A stretch of DNA of 54,186 nucleotides from Staphylococcus gallinarum. Its GTDB lineage: Bacteria; Bacillota; Bacilli; Staphylococcales; Staphylococcaceae. Position numbers and translations under genes: made by a program. The DNA lies in NCBI RefSeq assembly GCF_000875895.1, contig NZ_JXCF01000018.1, forward strand, positions 1 through 54,186, written 5' to 3'. This document shows positions 35,753 to 45,407 of this stretch, in pieces (within the stretch, counting starts at the first letter, position 1; the number at the start of each line of letters is the position of its first letter). The notes below the pieces were generated by a model. The model worked only from the letters and a program-made list of their open reading frames with translations. It was not told the DNA's origin and did no database searches.

Positions 35753-36418
35753 ATGTCCTATAAAGAAAATTCATTTTATCAAGATATTTTGGTAAGTGAG
35801 TGCTTTTATGTTGCAACGGAAGCAAAGCAATTAGTCAGTTATGAAATACTAGGTGAGTCACGCGTGTGTTTGTGGAGTGACAAGTCATTAGCTCAACCAT
35901 TCCTTGATGCTAAAGATATTGCGTTTGATAAAGTAAAGAAAATTGATGTGGATCGATTTGTTACTTATGAATTAGATGATATATTTAACGAAGGAGATCA
36001 AGTGTTGGTCAATCCAACTTCGAAATCAGATGGTGATTTAATAGATGTCGTGAAAGTTAGTGATGAATTAATGTCTGATTTAGATAGTATACGTTTGAAG
36101 GAATTTGCTAAAGATGTAGCAAAAGAGGATGCAGTTTTTGGATTATCTGAAAAGGGTGCAAAGCAATTTGCATTAATTAGTGACGATGAACATCAAAGGC
36201 CACATATTATGCCCGTATGGAGTATAAAAAGTAGAGCGGAAAAAGTCCGTCGAGAAGACTTTGACAATCTTGAATTAGTTGAGATTGAAGGCGCTGTTTT
36301 TGATGAGTGGTTAGATACGTTAAGAGATGATGATAAAGCTGTAGCTATTGATTTGAAACCTGGTGTAGTGGGTACCGTTGTTTCAGCGCAAAAAGTGATT
36401 GATCAACTTGCGCTATAG
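35753..36418 (+). CDS. DUF2750 protein with internal duplication
   Basis: 221 residues of unknown function. Two halves share the DUF2750 pattern. The first, about 16-105, is CFYVATEAKQLVSYE..VCLWSDKSLAQPF. The second, about 122-221, is AVFGLSEKGAKQFAL..MPVWSIKSRAEKV. Both have the order 'f..t...k....(L/P)WS.kS.A'. Acidic and cytoplasmic. A GAAGGTGTTAGG stretch precedes the ATG. It lies 142 bases after the ATP-grasp gene without a visible terminator between, so cotranscription is possible. Confidence 0.7.
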   Translation: MSYKENSFYQDILVSECFYVATEAKQLVSYEILGESRVCLWSDKSLAQPFLDAKDIAFDKVKKIDVDRFVTYELDDIFNEGDQVLVNPTSKSDGDLIDVVKVSDELMSDLDSIRLKEFAKDVAKEDAVFGLSEKGAKQFALISDDEHQRPHIMPVWSIKSRAEKVRREDFDNLELVEIEGAVFDEWLDTLRDDDKAVAIDLKPGVVGTVVSAQKVIDQLAL

Positions 36419-36488
36419 AACGAGTAATTACGAAATTGAAATATGATGATTTGAATGATGTCTTATATAATTTATTTATAAAAAATTA

Positions 36489-36538
36489 AGGTCAACAAAC
36501 GTATCTGGAATGTCTCAGATACGTTTGTTGACCTGTTT
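36489..36538. terminator. Bidirectional terminator between DUF2750 gene and coaW
   Basis: A 19-bp perfect stem: 36489-36507 (AGGTCAACAAACGTATCTG) pairs with 36516-36534. A-rich sequence to the left and a short T-run to the right. Confidence 0.85.
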
Positions 36539-36542
36539 CGTT

Positions 36543-37340
36543 TTATAGATGAAGTGCACCAAGAGCACCAGAAAAAGCACCATGTTCAATGTAATAAGGT
36601 TTGAATCCTCGTAATACAGTATAATCTTCAATAACGTGTCGTAATAGTTGATTATTGATAAACGTTGAGCCAATATAAGCGACATTTTCGGTTTTGTGTT
36701 CTCGTGCTACTGTAATAGCCATCGTTGTAATTGCTTCACCCACTACACCAATTACAGAAGAAAGTTTATCGGCATCGGTAAATGATTTATCTAAATTATG
36801 TAAGACATTACCGAAATTAGCTGCCGTTAAATCTCCTGGAATAGGAGGTTGAGTGTTTTTATAGATATGTTTTACCTTTAAATCGATGATATCTCTATTG
36901 CCATCTTGAGCAGTATCCGTCAATAACTGATAATCTTGAATGCCAGTTAATAAATATCCTAAACCTTGAATCATACCGCCACCGGTACCTACACCACCAA
37001 CACGTTTTTGAGCTTTACCGTCATAATAATGAATTGATGTACCAGTCCCAACGTTAGCAAATATGTAATCATCTAGTTGATGGCCTTGTTCAGTTAATAA
37101 TATATTTAATCCGACAGCCGAAGCATCGAATTCAACAAATATATTAGATTCGCATTTAAGTTGTTGTTGAATTGTAGCAGCCTGACCACCAGTTAAACTG
37201 ATACGCTCTGCATCAATTGAATTTAACCATTCTATAACTTGATCGATCTCAGTCGTTAGCTTTGTATTATATGAACGTTTGCCATTCTCGTCTTGAACTA
37301 TTTTTATTAATGTGCCCCCAGCATCAATGCCTATTTTCAT
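36543..37340 (-). CDS. coaW: Type II pantothenate kinase
   Basis: First step of coenzyme A synthesis, the staphylococcal kinase that is not feedback-inhibited. 265 residues, ASKHA fold with phosphate-1 motif DAGGTLIK (6-13), [17 protein letters not shown] and the C-terminal [12 protein letters not shown]. The start at 37340 follows GGGGGA by eight bases and gives the standard MKIGIDAGG opening; 33 further in-frame codons upstream lack a site. It is divergent from the VOC gene. Confidence 0.95.
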   Translation of the reverse strand: MKIGIDAGGTLIKIVQDENGKRSYNTKLTTEIDQVIEWLNSIDAERISLTGGQAATIQQQLKCESNIFVEFDASAVGLNILLTEQGHQLDDYIFANVGTGTSIHYYDGKAQKRVGGVGTGGGMIQGLGYLLTGIQDYQLLTDTAQDGNRDIIDLKVKHIYKNTQPPIPGDLTAANFGNVLHNLDKSFTDADKLSSVIGVVGEAITTMAITVAREHKTENVAYIGSTFINNQLLRHVIEDYTVLRGFKPYYIEHGAFSGALGALHL

Positions 37341-37430
37341 AATGGTATTCCCCCAAATATTTTCATTCTTACTTATAGTATAATAAAATATAAGAAAATC
37401 AAATATGAAAGTAAAGGGAGCGATTGATTT

Positions 37431-37802
37431 ATGATGCAATTAAGTCCTTACATTATTGTTGATGATGTAGAAGAAGCGTTAGATTTCTATAAAACGGCAT
37501 TTAGTGGAGAAATAAAGATATTAAATGAAACGAATGGACGTTTATTACATGCTGAATTACATGTAAGTGATGATGTAGTATTACATATTTCTAGCAGTTA
37601 TGGTCGACCAACGTCTAATGATAATACCAATATTATTTTGACTTTCGATCGTTTGGAAGAACAACGTCAAGTTTACGAGGCACTCAGTGTGGAAGGGGAT
37701 CCGCATATGCCATTAGATAAAACTTTCTTTAATGCCATGCATGGACAAGTCAAAGATAAATACCAAGTGAATTGGCTGATGAATTGTTTTTTAACTTCAT
37801 AA
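37431..37802 (+). CDS. VOC/PhnB-like glyoxalase-fold protein
   Basis: 123 residues of the vicinal-oxygen-chelate fold, opening [20 protein letters not shown] as PhnB-like proteins do. Candidate metal ligands are few (H and E in LLHAELHV), and the substrate is unknown. AAGGGAG lies ten bases before the first of two tandem ATGs. The GNAT gene starts 73 bases later on the same strand. Confidence 0.85.
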   Translation: MMQLSPYIIVDDVEEALDFYKTAFSGEIKILNETNGRLLHAELHVSDDVVLHISSSYGRPTSNDNTNIILTFDRLEEQRQVYEALSVEGDPHMPLDKTFFNAMHGQVKDKYQVNWLMNCFLTS

Positions 37803-37875
37803 AAACGGTTAGTAAGTTCATATAAGTGGTATGTTTTTGATAGATATATAAAACAGTTTAAATAGGGGATTAAAT

Positions 37876-38736
37876 ATGTTTACAAAAGAACAATTTGAAG
37901 ATATTACAGTGCAGGTGTATGAAGATAAATACAAAGAAGCACTCTATGATTTTGAATTAAGTGAGCGCCAGCAAATTTATTCATCTCTGCCAAAGGATGT
38001 ATTAGATGAAGCGTTAGAGGATGATGATAGAATAGCGAACATTGCATTAAACAGTGATGGAGAAGTGGTAGGTTTCTTTGTACTACACCAATATTATCAA
38101 CATGAAGGTTATGATACACCAAATCAAGTTGTATATGTTCGCTCATTATCCATTAATGAAAAATATCAAGGCTGTGGATACGGAACTAAAATGATGATGT
38201 ATTTACCGCAATATGTGCAAATCTTATTTCCGAACTTTAATCATTTGTATTTAGTGGTTGACGCAGAAAATAAAGGTGCTTGGAATGTATACGAGCGCGC
38301 AGGATTTATGCATGCTGCAACGAAAGAAGAAGGTCCGATTGGTAAAGAAAGATTGTATTATTTAGATTTAGACTCTAAATATGTTTCATCTTTAAAATTA
38401 CAAAAGAGTACAGATGAAACACCATATAATATTCATATGATAGATTTACTAAAAGATGGACAGAAAGTCGGCTTTATAGCGATTGAAAAGCATGAAAATC
38501 GTATGAATATTTCATCTATTGAAGTGAATGAAGATGAAAGACATCACGGTATTGCTGAAAGTGCATTACGCCAATTATCAACGTATATTAGAAAGCATTT
38601 TAATGATGTGGCTGTGCTGACAATCACCTTATATGGGGAACATAATGAATTAAAGCCTTTATGTATAAATAGTAATTTTGTTGAAATTGAAAGTGCTGAT
38701 GATTTTATCACTTTTGAAAAATATATAAATTATTAA
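37876..38736 (+). CDS. Double GNAT-domain acetyltransferase
   Basis: 286 residues with two GNAT repeats. The N-terminal domain (about 5-165) has an intact acetyl-CoA loop QGCGYG (98-103) after SLSINEKY and the usual NxGAWNVYERAGF. The C-terminal domain (about 185-280) has a weaker loop RHHGIA (222-227) after SSIEVNEDE. Substrate unknown. No neighbour gives a clear hint. Confidence 0.85.
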   Translation: MFTKEQFEDITVQVYEDKYKEALYDFELSERQQIYSSLPKDVLDEALEDDDRIANIALNSDGEVVGFFVLHQYYQHEGYDTPNQVVYVRSLSINEKYQGCGYGTKMMMYLPQYVQILFPNFNHLYLVVDAENKGAWNVYERAGFMHAATKEEGPIGKERLYYLDLDSKYVSSLKLQKSTDETPYNIHMIDLLKDGQKVGFIAIEKHENRMNISSIEVNEDERHHGIAESALRQLSTYIRKHFNDVAVLTITLYGEHNELKPLCINSNFVEIESADDFITFEKYINY

Positions 38737-38846
38737 TAGCGATTGCGAAATCAAGCATTGTCATTTATAATTTACATTTGTTATTATTACTTAAGAAAAC
38801 ATAGTACTGATTTGGATAAATGCCTTTGAAAGGAAGAATATATAAT

Positions 38847-39392
38847 ATGAGAATTCAAGATTATACAAAAGAAATGGTTGATGAGAAATCATTTATTGAC
38901 ATGGCTTACACGTTATTACACGAAAAAGGCGATACAATGAATCTGTATGATATCATTGATGAATTTAAAGCGATTGGACATTATGAAGATCACGAAATTG
39001 AAGATAGAATTGTGCAATTCTATACAGACTTAAACACTGATGGACGTTTCTTAAATATTGGTGAAAATATTTGGGGCTTACGTGACTGGTATTCAGTTGA
39101 TGATATTGAAGAGAAAATTGCGCCAACTATTCAAAAATTTGATATTTTAGATGACGATGATGAAGAAGATAAAACATTGAAATTACTTGGTGAAGATGAA
39201 GCGGATGACGATGATGATATCCCTACAGTAACGGATGACCAAGAGACACTAAACGATCCTGAAGATCCAGAAGATGAAGAAGTGGACGAAGAGATTGAAG
39301 AGTCTGATATTGTAATTGATGAAGAAGATGAAGACTTAGAAGACGAAGAAGAAGAAGATGAGTACGAGGAAGATGAATTCACAGAAAATTAA
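38847..39392 (+). CDS. rpoE: RNA polymerase delta subunit
   Basis: Gram-positive RNA polymerase subunit that speeds recycling and raises promoter selectivity. 181 residues: a folded HARE-HTH domain (about 1-90, ending [17 protein letters not shown]) and a disordered, almost purely Asp/Glu tail (about 105-181) that mimics nucleic acid. I start at 38847 (MRIQDYTKE) with AAAGGAAG upstream; an ATG 27 bases earlier precedes the ribosome site. It stands directly ahead of pyrG, as in other Bacillales. Confidence 0.95.
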   Translation: MRIQDYTKEMVDEKSFIDMAYTLLHEKGDTMNLYDIIDEFKAIGHYEDHEIEDRIVQFYTDLNTDGRFLNIGENIWGLRDWYSVDDIEEKIAPTIQKFDILDDDDEEDKTLKLLGEDEADDDDDIPTVTDDQETLNDPEDPEDEEVDEEIEESDIVIDEEDEDLEDEEEEDEYEEDEFTEN

Positions 39393-39407
39393 TTCTGCGA
39401 TATTTAA

Positions 39408-39443
39408 TTGACTTTTTTCGTGAACATGATAAAATTTTATTCG
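39408..39443 (+). promoter_or_regulatory. pyrG promoter
   Basis: TTGACT (39408-39413) and TAAAAT (39430-39435) are 16 bases apart, and transcription should begin at GGGCTCC (39443), the initially transcribed sequence needed for reiterative G addition in the known pyrG mechanism. Confidence 0.85.
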
Positions 39444-39519
39444 GGCTCCTTTAATTAGGACGACGTGTATAAATCATATACGCTCCCCCTTACAAATTTG
39501 TGAGAGGGAGCGATTTTTT
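39443..39519 (+). promoter_or_regulatory. pyrG CTP-sensing attenuator (reiterative transcription)
   Basis: The transcript starts GGGCUCC; the terminator stem CGCTCCC/GGGAGCG (39481-39512) with a C- and T-rich 5' strand (CTCCCCCTT) is followed by seven T. In B. subtilis, low CTP causes polymerase to add extra G residues that pair with this strand and prevent termination. Both elements are present here, so the same control is inferred. Confidence 0.88.
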
Positions 39520-39541
39520 TATTTTATAAACTAGTTAACTT

Positions 39542-39613
39542 ATTATTTTTAATATCGTTACTTGTGTATTGGCGCTATTGTTAACGCTAAACCAATCTCC
39601 CATTAAAAATAAT
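39542..39613 (+). promoter_or_regulatory. Additional inverted repeat in the pyrG leader
   Basis: ATTATTTTTAAT (39542-39553) pairs exactly with ATTAAAAATAAT (39602-39613). Inside, TTGG/CCAA and GCG/CGC form a second stem around CTATTGTTAA. It lies beyond the attenuator and about 105 bases before the start codon; function unknown. Confidence 0.5.
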
Positions 39614-39685
39614 TTAAAAATGTAAAACATTAGATTAAAGTTTAACGATTCAATTGAAGTTAAGCATGTCAATTGCTGGTATTAA

Positions 39686-41329
<1,644 letters not shown>

Positions 41330-41355
41330 CTATAATATATAGTTGAATATCTTTT

Positions 41356-41389
41356 GACTGTCGACCGTGTATCGGTCGGCAGTTTTTTT
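41356..41389 (+). terminator. Terminator after pyrG
   Basis: ACTG-TCGACCG pairs with CGGTCGG-CAGT, followed by seven T. Confidence 0.88.
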
Positions 41390-41411
41390 ATAAAAATGAA
41401 GTAAGAAATAT

Positions 41412-41443
41412 AAAAAGGTTGGAACATGGAATTTGTCCCAACC
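41412..41443 (-). terminator. Terminator after the DUF2529 gene
   Basis: Read on the minus strand: GGTTGG-GAC pairs with GT-TCCAACC, followed by TTTTTATA. Confidence 0.75.
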
Positions 41444-41490
41444 AGAATAATGCGATTGATATTGAAGTATTGATTTAAATTCAACATAAT

Positions 41491-42012
41491 TTATAAATCT
41501 AAATCATTTATCATTTCAACCATTTGTGTATAAATATCATAATAGATGTAATTAAAAGCGATAGGGTGAGGCGTGACAACTTTGTCATAGTCCTCTGTAT
41601 AGACAATGGGTCTAGGCGTGCTTAAATTAACAAAGTGAAATAAATGATCAGAAAAATCTACATCCTTTGGCTTATTACAAATCAACACAAAGTCTACATC
41701 TGCAGCTATTAATGCATCTACATCCTTTGCGACTGTAGAAGTATAATTAGGAGCGAACAAGCATACTCTATCTGTTGTATCTAATTGATCGATAGATGAT
41801 AAATCAGTTAAACGTTTGCTTGATTTCAATCGCTCTTCACTTTCTAAAATATATGACTCATAAAACTTTAAATCATCGTAGCCCTTTATATAGACATGAC
41901 CTTCACCGCCAATTGCTTGAATCAAACATTGGCTAGCCATTTGTATATCAAGTTCTTGGGTTTCAATGCGATTAAAAATTCCGTTAAGTTGCGTATTCAA
42001 TATTTTTGACAT
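41491..42012 (-). CDS. DUF2529 family protein (SIS-like fold)
   Basis: 173 residues, a Bacillales family (YwjG-like) conserved between pyrG and fba. The pattern of a SIS-like sugar-phosphate-binding fold is suggested by alternating hydrophobic strands and by GGEGHVYIKG near 39-48, but catalytic residues are not evident. I start at 42012, where GGAGG is eight bases upstream; the longer in-frame ATG overlaps that site. Function unknown. Confidence 0.8.
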   Translation of the reverse strand: MSKILNTQLNGIFNRIETQELDIQMASQCLIQAIGGEGHVYIKGYDDLKFYESYILESEERLKSSKRLTDLSSIDQLDTTDRVCLFAPNYTSTVAKDVDALIAADVDFVLICNKPKDVDFSDHLFHFVNLSTPRPIVYTEDYDKVVTPHPIAFNYIYYDIYTQMVEMINDLDL

Positions 42013-42130
42013 ACAACGTACCTCCATTCTACTCATTTAACTATTGTAAATAAGCTTTTAAGATATTGCAATTTTATAAAAATAGGTGCAAAAATACGAA
42101 GTTTGCAGAAATTAAAAATAAAAGTTTAAA

Positions 42131-42144
42131 TAAAAACGCTTACA
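42131..42144 (+). promoter_or_regulatory. Possible CcpA site (cre) upstream of fba
   Basis: TAAAAACGCTTACA matches the cre consensus TGWAANCGNTNWCA at 13 of 14 positions (A for G at position 2). It lies 87 bases before the fba start. A TATAAT at 42181-42186 follows, without a convincing -35. Confidence 0.4.
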
Positions 42145-42230
42145 ATTGTATAGAATAATGCAAAAAGTTTATGGTTTTGATATAATTAGATTGTAAAAAT
42201 ATGTGCTTAAAGCACCAAGGAGGAACTTTC

Positions 42231-43091
42231 ATGCCTTTAGTTTCAATGAAAGAAATGTTAATCGATGCAAAAGAAAACGGTTATGCGGTTGGTCAATACA
42301 ACTTAAATAACTTAGAATTTACACAAGCTATTTTAGAAGCTTCTCAAGAAGAGAACGCACCTGTAATCTTAGGTGTTTCTGAAGGTGCTGCTCGTTACAT
42401 GGGTGGTTTCTACACAGTCGTTAAAATGGTTGAAGGTTTAATGCACGATAAAGAAATCACTATTCCAGTAGCGATTCATTTAGACCACGGTTCAAGCTTT
42501 GAAAAATGTAAAGAAGCAATCGACGCTGGTTTCACATCAGTAATGATTGATGCTTCACATGACCCATTCGAAGAAAATGTTGCAACTACTGCTAAAGTAG
42601 TTGAGTATGCTCACGAACACGGTGTTTCTGTTGAAGCAGAATTAGGAACTGTTGGTGGACAAGAAGATGACGTTGTTGCTGAAGGTGTTATCTATGCAGA
42701 TCCTAAAGAGTGTCAAGAACTAGTTGAAAGAACTGGTATTGATACACTTGCACCAGCATTAGGTTCAGTACACGGACCTTATAAAGGTGAACCAAAATTA
42801 GGATTTAAAGAAATGGAAGAAATCGGTGCTTCAACTGGTTTACCATTAGTATTACACGGTGGTACTGGTATCCCAACTAAAGATATCCAAAAAGCAATCC
42901 CATTTGGAACTGCTAAAATCAATGTAAATACTGAAAACCAAATTGCATCAGCACAAGCTGTTCGTGACGTATTAAACAATGATCAAGAAGTTTATGATCC
43001 ACGTAAATATTTAGGTCCAGCTCGCGAAGCAATCAAAGCAACTGTAATCGGTAAAATTAAAGAATTTGGTACTTCAAACCGTGCTAAATAA
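42231..43091 (+). CDS. fba: Fructose-bisphosphate aldolase, class II
   Basis: Glycolytic, zinc-dependent cleavage of fructose-1,6-bisphosphate. 286 residues. HLDHG gives catalytic D85 and zinc ligand H86; the further zinc histidines lie in GSVHGPYKG and LHGGTGIP. Codon use is strongly biased and regular, as expected for a highly expressed gene. The start at 42231 has AAGGAGG seven bases upstream; an ATG 30 bases earlier precedes it. Ended by a strong terminator. Confidence 0.96.
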   Translation: MPLVSMKEMLIDAKENGYAVGQYNLNNLEFTQAILEASQEENAPVILGVSEGAARYMGGFYTVVKMVEGLMHDKEITIPVAIHLDHGSSFEKCKEAIDAGFTSVMIDASHDPFEENVATTAKVVEYAHEHGVSVEAELGTVGGQEDDVVAEGVIYADPKECQELVERTGIDTLAPALGSVHGPYKGEPKLGFKEMEEIGASTGLPLVLHGGTGIPTKDIQKAIPFGTAKINVNTENQIASAQAVRDVLNNDQEVYDPRKYLGPAREAIKATVIGKIKEFGTSNRAK

Positions 43092-43101
43092 TTTTAATCG
43101 T

Positions 43102-43142
43102 AAAAATAACTATTATACTTCGGTATAATAGTTATTTTTTTT
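43102..43142 (+). terminator. Terminator after fba
   Basis: A 17-bp perfect stem (AAAAATAACTATTATAC / GTATAATAGTTATTTTT) with a TTCG loop and T-run. Confidence 0.95.
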
Positions 43143-43334
43143 AACATCAAAATCAAATAAAACTAAAAATAAACAGTTAATGGAATTAAAATTTACATAA
43201 AATTTATAAGAAAAAACCTTTGTTTATGATTTGAGTTGTGAAACATTGGGAAATAAAAGGTATAACAATTAATTTTTACATACTGTATATGTACTTAATA
43301 TCATTTTTAATAGGTTTTGTTAGATTAATGTATT

Positions 43335-43364
43335 TTGCAAACACTAATGTTTTCATAGTATAAT
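43335..43364 (+). promoter_or_regulatory. murZ promoter
   Basis: TTGCAA (43335-43340) and TATAAT (43359-43364) are 18 bases apart, 55 bases before the start codon. The preceding 43143-43334 is AT-rich; the only pattern seen is a small inverted repeat TACATA-N5-TATGTA near 43277. Confidence 0.75.
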
Positions 43365-43419
43365 GCTAATGATGTTAAGAAAAAGAACGATTGAAAGTAT
43401 GGTAAAGGAGAACGGATAA

Positions 43420-44679
43420 ATGGGTCAAGAAGTGATAAAAATTAGAGGTGGTCAAACACTTAAAGGTGAAGTAAATATCAATGGTGCAAAAAATAGTGCA
43501 GTTGCTATTATTCCGGCAGCTATATTGGCCGAAGATAATGTAACAATTAAAGGTTTGCCACAAATTTCAGATGTTGAAACATTGGTGAGCTTATTAGGTG
43601 ATTTGAATATTAAAACAAATTTAACAGGTACGACACTCGAAGTGGATCCTGAAGAAATAATAAATGCCCCATTACCAAATCAAAAGGTAGAATCATTACG
43701 TGCTTCTTACTATATGATGGGAGCAATGCTTGGAAGATTTAATAAATGTGTTATCGGTTTACCAGGAGGATGTCCATTAGGACCAAGACCCATAGATCAA
43801 CATATTAAAGGTTTTAAAGCTTTGGGTGCGACAATCGATGAATCTAGTGAAACTTCTATGAAAATTGAAGCGGATAAATTAGTCGGTGCCAATATCTTTT
43901 TAGATATCGTAAGTGTGGGCGCAACAATCAATATTATGCTCGCTGCAGTTCGTGCTGAGGGTCAAACTGTAATTGAAAATGCAGCAAAGGAACCAGAAGT
44001 AGTAGATGTTGCAAGATTCTTAATTAGCTTAGGTGCTGATATTAAAGGTGCAGGTACAAGTACATTAAAGATTAATGGTGTAAAACATTTACATGGCTCA
44101 GAACATCAAGTTATTCCTGATAGAATAGAAGCTGGCACTTATATGTGTATTGCAGCTGCTTGTGGTGAAGAAATAAAAATAAATAACATTATACCTACAC
44201 ACGTTGAACCATTGATCGTAAAATTAAAAGAATTAGGTTTAGATATTAATGTTGGTGAAGATCATACTCAGATTAAACGTGGAAACAAATATACTAGTGT
44301 TGATATTAAGACGCTTGTTTATCCAGGATTTGCAACAGATTTACAACAACCGATTACACCGTTGTTATTTATGGCTGATGGTGTATCATTTGTAACTGAG
44401 ACGATTTATCCAGCACGCTTTAAGCATGTAGACGAATTGAAAAATATGGGTGCGGATATTGTAGCTGACAATGGTACTGCAACGATCAAACCATCTAAAT
44501 TAAAAGGCGCTAAGGTTTATGCGAGTGATTTACGTGCGGGTGCAAGTCTAATTGTTGCCGGATTAATTGCTGAAGGTGTAACTACTATTTATAATGTGAA
44601 ACATATTCATAGAGGTTATACAAATATTGTGAATACATTGAAATCACTTGGTGCAGACATTTGGACTGAAGAAGTTTAG
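43420..44679 (+). CDS. murZ: UDP-N-acetylglucosamine 1-carboxyvinyltransferase (second paralogue)
   Basis: Transfers enolpyruvate from PEP to UDP-GlcNAc, the first committed peptidoglycan step and the target of fosfomycin. 419 residues. The PEP-binding loop [16 protein letters not shown] has the catalytic Cys118, and NGAKNS lies at 21-26. Position next to fba identifies it as the MurZ (MurA2) paralogue of staphylococci. AAAGGAG precedes the ATG. Monocistronic with its own promoter; the qsrR operator follows nine bases after the stop. Confidence 0.95.
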   Translation: MGQEVIKIRGGQTLKGEVNINGAKNSAVAIIPAAILAEDNVTIKGLPQISDVETLVSLLGDLNIKTNLTGTTLEVDPEEIINAPLPNQKVESLRASYYMMGAMLGRFNKCVIGLPGGCPLGPRPIDQHIKGFKALGATIDESSETSMKIEADKLVGANIFLDIVSVGATINIMLAAVRAEGQTVIENAAKEPEVVDVARFLISLGADIKGAGTSTLKINGVKHLHGSEHQVIPDRIEAGTYMCIAAACGEEIKINNIIPTHVEPLIVKLKELGLDINVGEDHTQIKRGNKYTSVDIKTLVYPGFATDLQQPITPLLFMADGVSFVTETIYPARFKHVDELKNMGADIVADNGTATIKPSKLKGAKVYASDLRAGASLIVAGLIAEGVTTIYNVKHIHRGYTNIVNTLKSLGADIWTEEV

Positions 44680-44687
44680 GATTTGTG

Positions 44688-44702
44688 GTATAATAAATAT
44701 AC
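44688..44702. promoter_or_regulatory. QsrR operator overlapping an extended -10 promoter
   Basis: GTATA-ATAAA-TATAC is an exact copy of the GTATA-N5-TATAC palindrome that I recall as the QsrR site. It includes TGGTATAAT, an extended -10 element, so binding would block the promoter of the regulator gene 70 bases downstream. Confidence 0.8.
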
Positions 44703-44772
44703 TAAATAATTGAAGCGCACTATCCTAACTTTAATCTTCAATTATAATATTAAGTGATATGAGGTGATGACC

Positions 44773-45093
44773 ATGGAGGTTTGCCCTTATCTTGAAGAAA
44801 CCTTTAAAATAGTAGGTAGAAGTTGGAATGGTTTAATCATTAATTATTTGTCTCGGTGTACTGAAAAATCAGCACATTTTTCAGATATGAAACGTGATTT
44901 GAAAACAATCACGCCACGTGCACTAAGCATTAAATTAACTGATTTAATGGAATGGGGGCTAGTTGAAAAGAATGTTGTTTCTACTAGCCCAGTCAATATC
45001 ATATACCAACTTACAGATAAAGGTAATGCACTAGCGGCAGCATTAGTACCAATGGAAAAGTGGGCCCAAGAATATATTGAGCTCGAAAGTTAA
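44773..45093 (+). CDS. qsrR: Quinone-sensing MarR/DUF24 (HxlR) regulator
   Basis: 106-residue winged-helix repressor of the HxlR type, opening MEVCPYLEETFKI and with the DNA-binding stretch ITPRALSIKLTDL. In S. aureus QsrR, Cys4 is alkylated by quinones and releases DNA. Cys4 and Cys29 are present here, but the place of Cys32 is Lys (CTEKSAH instead of CNDCSAH). A matching palindrome overlaps its promoter, so it is probably autoregulated. The start at 44773 uses GAGGTGAT as ribosome site. Followed by a terminator, then aldA. Confidence 0.85.
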   Translation: MEVCPYLEETFKIVGRSWNGLIINYLSRCTEKSAHFSDMKRDLKTITPRALSIKLTDLMEWGLVEKNVVSTSPVNIIYQLTDKGNALAAALVPMEKWAQEYIELES

Positions 45094-45142
45094 TGTATTG
45101 AAAAAAGTATTTAATAAATAAAATAGCATTCGACTTCTATTT

Positions 45143-45179
45143 AAACTGTAAACAACTATTGTGTTGTTTACAGTTTTTT
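45143..45179 (+). terminator. Terminator after qsrR
   Basis: A 14-bp perfect stem (AAACTGTAAACAAC / GTTGTTTACAGTTT) with a T-run. The remaining sequence to aldA (45180-45407) has only a CGAAAACGTTTTAT segment with a weak cre resemblance. Confidence 0.9.
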
Positions 45180-45407
45180 ATTTTATTGCAAATTCATACA
45201 TACTCTCATGAACCTTCAATAATAGTTTGAAATTTGGTATTAAATAGCATAACACAGGGAATAAAAGAATGTGCACATATGCAAAGTGTAATTATAATCG
45301 AAAACGTTTTATTCATAAAATTATATATCTTTGTGAGCAGTTTAGTTTAATTTTAAAATATCTAGGTTAAAATATGATTAGTAATTTACTTAAGGAGTGA
45401 ATAATTA

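Noticed and set aside
37341..37439. 33-residue N-terminal extension of CoaW
   Set aside because: No ribosome site, whereas GGGGGA precedes the start that gives the family N terminus with the phosphate-binding motif at residue 6.
39131..39382. Minus-strand open frame encoding almost only serine
   Set aside because: It is the antisense of the GAT/GAA-rich acidic tail of rpoE; the low complexity is explained by the sense strand.
45299..45312. cre-like CGAAAACGTTTTAT upstream of aldA
   Set aside because: Three mismatches to the cre consensus, all at the edges; a symmetric AT-rich core like this is easily found by chance.
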